This document shows positions 62,803-64,000 of a DNA stretch of 64,000 nucleotides, piece after piece; positions within the stretch are counted from its first letter, which is position 1, and the number at the start of each line of letters is the position of its first letter. Both the position numbers and the translations under genes were made by a program. The notes below the pieces were generated by a model that saw only the letters and a program-made list of their open reading frames with translations, ran no database searches and was not told the origin of the DNA. The stretch covers positions 62,001-126,000 of the forward strand of contig NOUX01000008.1 in the NCBI GenBank assembly GCA_002245855.1. Reading direction: 5' to 3'. The stretch is from Sphingobacterium cellulitidis (GTDB taxonomy: Bacteria > Bacteroidota > Bacteroidia > Sphingobacteriales > Sphingobacteriaceae).

Positions 62803-63504
62803 ATGAAAAAATTATTATTTACCGCATTGATTGGAATTGCTTGTTTACAAGTGAATGCACAAGAAAAGATTGATGCTAAGAAAATGGAAGAGGTTATTGC
62901 TAAACCACAGACACAACTTTTAGATGTAAGGACTGCTGGTGAATATGCTGGCGGACATATCCCTAATTCGGTAAATGTAGACTGGAAAGAGAAAGAAAAA
63001 TTCGAAGAATCGATCAAGAATTTGGATAAAGATCAACCAGTATATGTTTATTGCCTAGGTGGTGGTCGTAGCAAACAAGCTGCTGAATTCTTAACAGAAA
63101 AAGGATTTAAGGTTTATGATTATTCTGGCGGAATGATGGATTGGAGGAGGGCAGAAAAACCTGAAATAAAACCAGACAACGCTAAGGAGGCTAAGGGCTT
63201 AAGTACTGAAGATTTCGATAAAATTATCAATTCATCTGAATTGGTTTTGGTAAATTTCTCAGCAGTTTGGTGTGCGCCTTGTCAAGAACTTAAACCCACA
63301 ATTGATAAAATTGAGAAGGAACAAGCTGGAAAGGTAAAAGTTGTTCGTATAGATGCTGACCAGAACAAAAATCTGATGAAAGTGTTGAATGTGCGTGGTA
63401 TTCCTCAACTAATCCTTTATAAAAATGCTGAACAAGCGTGGAATAAAACAGGTGTAGCTACTGAAGCTGAGATATTGGCACAAGTTAAGAAAGCAAAGAA
63501 GTAA
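62803..63504 (+). CDS. Exported rhodanese-thioredoxin fusion
   Basis: A 233-residue protein with a signal peptide (MKKLLFTALIGIACLQVNAQ). Residues about 25-118 form a rhodanese domain (LLDVRTAGEYAGGHIPNSVNVD) with Cys84 in YCLGGGRS as the sulfur-carrying residue. Residues about 135-233 form a thioredoxin domain with Cys157-Ala-Pro-Cys160 in SAVWCAPCQELKP and the cis-proline in GIPQL. The fusion could reduce or load persulfides in the periplasm. It is followed after 19 bases by a DUF423 membrane protein. Confidence 0.9.
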   Translation: MKKLLFTALIGIACLQVNAQEKIDAKKMEEVIAKPQTQLLDVRTAGEYAGGHIPNSVNVDWKEKEKFEESIKNLDKDQPVYVYCLGGGRSKQAAEFLTEKGFKVYDYSGGMMDWRRAEKPEIKPDNAKEAKGLSTEDFDKIINSSELVLVNFSAVWCAPCQELKPTIDKIEKEQAGKVKVVRIDADQNKNLMKVLNVRGIPQLILYKNAEQAWNKTGVATEAEILAQVKKAKK

Positions 63505-63523
63505 TAATAAATTTCAACATATT

Positions 63524-63901
63524 TTGAATCAAATCGCATTAATTTCAGGTGCAGTTTTAGGGATTTTATCCATTATTCTAGGAGCTTTCGGAGCTCATGC
63601 ACTTAAGAAAGTTCTTACAGAAGAAAGGTTAAGTTCCTTTGAAGTAGGAGTTCGGTATCAGATGTATGCCGCTATTACATTACTTATTATTGGTTTCCAC
63701 CTTAACTTCGATTCAGGTGTAGAAAACTGGGCTTATTATGGAATTTTCTGGGGCTGTATCTTGTTCTCCGGAAGCATTTATATCCTTAGTTTTAAAGATA
63801 AAATAAAAGCTAACATGAAGTTTATCGGCCCAATCACCCCTTTGGGAGGCCTGTTAATGATTGTCGGTTGGTTAATGCTGTTGATTTCATTCATTAACTA
63901 A
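63524..63901 (+). CDS. DUF423 membrane protein
   Basis: A 125-residue inner-membrane protein with four helices. ILSIILGAFGAHALKKVLTEERLSSFEVGVRYQMYAAITLLIIG is the DUF423 signature, and GPITPLGGLLMIVGWLMLL the C-terminal one. Function unknown. The start is a TTG at 63524, because the family N-terminus begins within the next few residues and no ATG is available. It lies 19 bases after the rhodanese-thioredoxin gene. Confidence 0.87.
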   Translation: MNQIALISGAVLGILSIILGAFGAHALKKVLTEERLSSFEVGVRYQMYAAITLLIIGFHLNFDSGVENWAYYGIFWGCILFSGSIYILSFKDKIKANMKFIGPITPLGGLLMIVGWLMLLISFIN

Positions 63902-63923
63902 AAATAACTAGTACATAAAAAAA

Positions 63924-63949
63924 TGGCTTCCATTCAATTGGAAGCCATT
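63924..63949. terminator. Bidirectional terminator after the DUF423 gene
   Basis: ATGGCTTCC pairs with GGAAGCCAT across an 8-base loop. It is flanked by an A-run on the left and nine T on the right, between two convergent genes. Confidence 0.85.
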
Positions 63950-63954
63950 TTTTT

Positions 63955-64000
63955 TTATAACTCTCTATACCATTCAAGGTATTTTTCTATTGCTTTTTTC
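63955..64000 (-). CDS. 3' end of a minus-strand gene (partial)
   Basis: On the minus strand an open frame enters from beyond the window and ends in TAA at 63955-63957. The visible C-terminus is KKAIEKYLEWYREL. It lies five bases past a bidirectional terminator, which supports a real gene end. The family cannot be told from 14 residues. Confidence 0.5.
   Translation of the reverse strand, partial: KKAIEKYLEWYREL

Overview
The window looks like chromosomal DNA of a Bacteroidota bacterium, most likely a member of the Sphingobacteriaceae such as Sphingobacterium or a close relative. The sequence shows low GC, a SusC/SusD pair with STN-type signalling behind an ECF sigma/FecR pair, Bacteroidota -7 boxes (TAnnTTTG) just upstream of many genes, and few Shine-Dalgarno sequences. 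It also carries a futalosine-pathway menaquinone gene (mqnC), a GH92 mannosidase and an S46 dipeptidyl-peptidase. The genus is inference. No rRNA, tRNA, CRISPR array, prophage or insertion sequence was found.

Layout. 1-350: two copies of a 129-bp noncoding repeat ending in a hairpin. 376-5540: FAD oxidoreductase, dctA, SRPBCC protein, mqnC, scpB. 5653-5823: a 56-residue, extremely Asp-rich protein. 5974-12049: GH92 alpha-mannosidase, quinone reductase, outer-membrane barrel. 12198-16524: ferritin, small Cys protein, a repeat-rich gap, hpf-xerC, an 11-mer repeat patch, class II aldolase. 16702-19723: Spx/ArsC-like protein, M1 peptidase, carboxypeptidase-regulatory-like protein. 19833-26788: mixed genes, including a GMC oxidoreductase, an Rrf2 regulator with a group III truncated haemoglobin, a thioredoxin-like protein and a TauE transporter. 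27047-32933: tripartite RND efflux operon. 33252-38337: ClC channel, DPP11-like S46 peptidase, YciI fusion. 38390-41000: pckA-fbp gluconeogenic pair. 41519-42526: luciferase-like oxidoreductase.

43008-55689 is the most distinctive accessory block. It has a 633-residue FAD/NAD(P)-binding protein, a 30-codon ORF with its own -7 box, ECF sigma, FecR, SusC, SusD, an HExxH lipoprotein and two tandem DUF4302-type lipoproteins. There is no glycoside hydrolase, so this looks like a regulated uptake locus for something other than a standard polysaccharide.

55750-57609 is a second notable unit: a clear TPP riboswitch, a PnuC-family (PnuT-type) transporter and a flavoprotein of acyl-CoA dehydrogenase fold overlapping it by one base. 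The right end holds mqo, fabG, an orphan LuxE-like protein, a zinc peptidase, PhnA, an exported rhodanese-thioredoxin fusion, a DUF423 protein and the last codons of a gene on the minus strand.

Together dctA, mqo, pckA and fbp suggest good use of C4-dicarboxylates with gluconeogenesis. The M1, S46 and HExxH enzymes suggest peptide feeding. Function calls rest on recognised motifs only; no database search was run.
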